A DNA stretch of 64,000 nucleotides from contig RPFO01000103.1 in assembly GCA_009746045.1 (NCBI GenBank), forward strand, positions 844,143-908,142. Reading direction: 5' to 3'. Position numbers and translations under genes: made by a program. This document shows positions 63,440-64,000 of the stretch, piece by piece (positions within the stretch are counted from its first letter, which is position 1; each line of letters begins with the position of its first letter). This DNA comes from Mesostigma viride (Eukaryota; Streptophyta; Mesostigmatophyceae; Mesostigmatales; Mesostigmataceae). The notes under the pieces are model-generated. The model had not been told where the DNA came from and did not search any database. It saw only the letters and a list, made by a program, of their open reading frames with translations.

Positions 63440-63842
63440 CAGAAACGACGGCGGGCGTAACTATCATGGGAAACTTTGATATCACAAGATCACAATGGAC
63501 ACGAACGCGCTGCAACTTTCACGACATATTCTTCGACATCGAAAATAAAAAGAAACGACGGCGGGCGTAACTATCATGAAACATTGATCTTACAAGAAGC
63601 TGACGGGGATGCAACTTTCACGACAAACACTTCGACATCGAAGATGCAAAAGAAACGACGGCGGCGTAACTATCATGGAAAGATTGAGCTTACAAGATGA
63701 CAAGTTAACTGACGGGGTGCATCTTTCACGAGATATATTTCGACATCGAAAAGGCAAAAGAAACGACGGCGGGCGTAACTAGCACAACCAATGTTGGTCA
63801 TGTGCTCTTCCAGTAAGACAAGAAACGACGGCGGGCGTAACT
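63440..63842. repeat. About 105-bp tandem array carrying hairpin motifs
   Basis: Five hairpin motifs (63443, 63551, 63651, 63759, 63821) in this subarray share the variant AAACGACGGCGGGCGTAACT. The units also share GCAACTTTCACGACA and TTCGACATCGAAAA blocks. It lies upstream of the 63141-63332 gene. Confidence 0.8.
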
Positions 63843-63889
63843 ATCACACGGTCCAGGAAGAGTGACGTTGGCAGAATTATGGTGTTTGT

Positions 63890-64000
63890 AAAAGGGGGGG
63901 GGGGTGAGAGAGAGAGAAGAGAGGAGAGAGGAGAGGGAGGGAGATTGAGAGATAGAAAATAGGAGAGAGAAGGGGTGAGGAGAGAGGAGGAGAGAGAGAG
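63890..64000. repeat. G-run and GA-rich microsatellite at window end
   Basis: A poly-G run at about 63893-63904 followed by irregular GAGA/GGAGAG units to the end. Confidence 0.85.

Larger units (their letters stand above)
54519..63842 (-). repeat. Island hairpin motif family, 17 copies
   Basis: Sense (minus) consensus about AGTTGCGMC-N4-GGCGTTTCT, 20-22 bp. Plus-strand starts: 54519, 54576, 54645, 55925, 56069, 56216, 56850, 58035, 58148, 59058, 59198, 61919, 63443, 63551, 63651, 63759 and 63821. Several are clean stems, such as CGCC-CCAA-GGCG (61919), CGCC-CTGG-GGCG (59058) and TGCGAC-GGCG-GTCGCA (58148), while outer AGAAA and AACT stay constant. Sites are in introns, 5-60 nt after stop codons, or just upstream of genes. 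None seen outside 54-64 kb. Confidence 0.85.

Overview
The window looks like nuclear DNA of a large-genome photosynthetic eukaryote, most likely a flagellated microalga. The reasons are spliceosomal introns with GT..AG ends, a bacterial-type RecA with an organelle-type leader, a MenA/ABC4-like prenyltransferase (phylloquinone pathway), a katanin-like AAA ATPase of the KATNAL2 type, very long simple-sequence tracts and a Penelope-type reverse transcriptase. I cannot name the species.

Layout. 1-2.2 kb: a minisatellite, one terminal exon of an unknown gene and a broken ankyrin-repeat gene. 2.2-8.9 kb (minus): a five-exon menA/ABC4-like gene. 11.2-30.6 kb (plus): a KATNAL2 homologue that I could rebuild as 18 exons, all in consistent phase (about 515 aa). 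30.6-33.8 kb: repeat-rich convergent gap with two interspersed-repeat families. 33.8-45.1 kb (minus): recA, eight exons, about 475 aa, phases consistent. 45.9-46.8 kb (plus): a small mitochondrial ATPase-inhibitor-like gene, divergent from recA. 48.0-49.9 kb (plus): a decayed Penelope-like retroelement. 50.9-63.4 kb (minus): a compact island of six unfamiliar genes, very different in style from the rest.

Two patterns stand out. First, in the three long host genes the introns are built largely of degenerate tandem copies of the neighbouring exon-intron junctions (acceptor plus exon start, or exon end plus donor), about 60-150 bp per unit. Second, the 50.9-63.9 kb island carries 17 copies of a 20-22 bp imperfect inverted repeat (sense strand roughly AGTTGCGMC-N4-GGCGTTTCT) in introns, just after stop codons and between genes. 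All six island genes have a 3' splice acceptor 0-5 nt before the start codon, and intergenic gaps can be under 100 bp. This suggests a polycistronic, possibly trans-spliced transcription unit, or a mobile or viral-derived gene block, with the hairpin as a processing or regulatory element. Two island genes share a single C-x4-C-x10-C-x2-H zinc finger, one has a MYND finger, and the largest encodes an unrecognised protein of about 1,970 aa. A TIR-flanked 1.7 kb element is inserted between two of the island genes.
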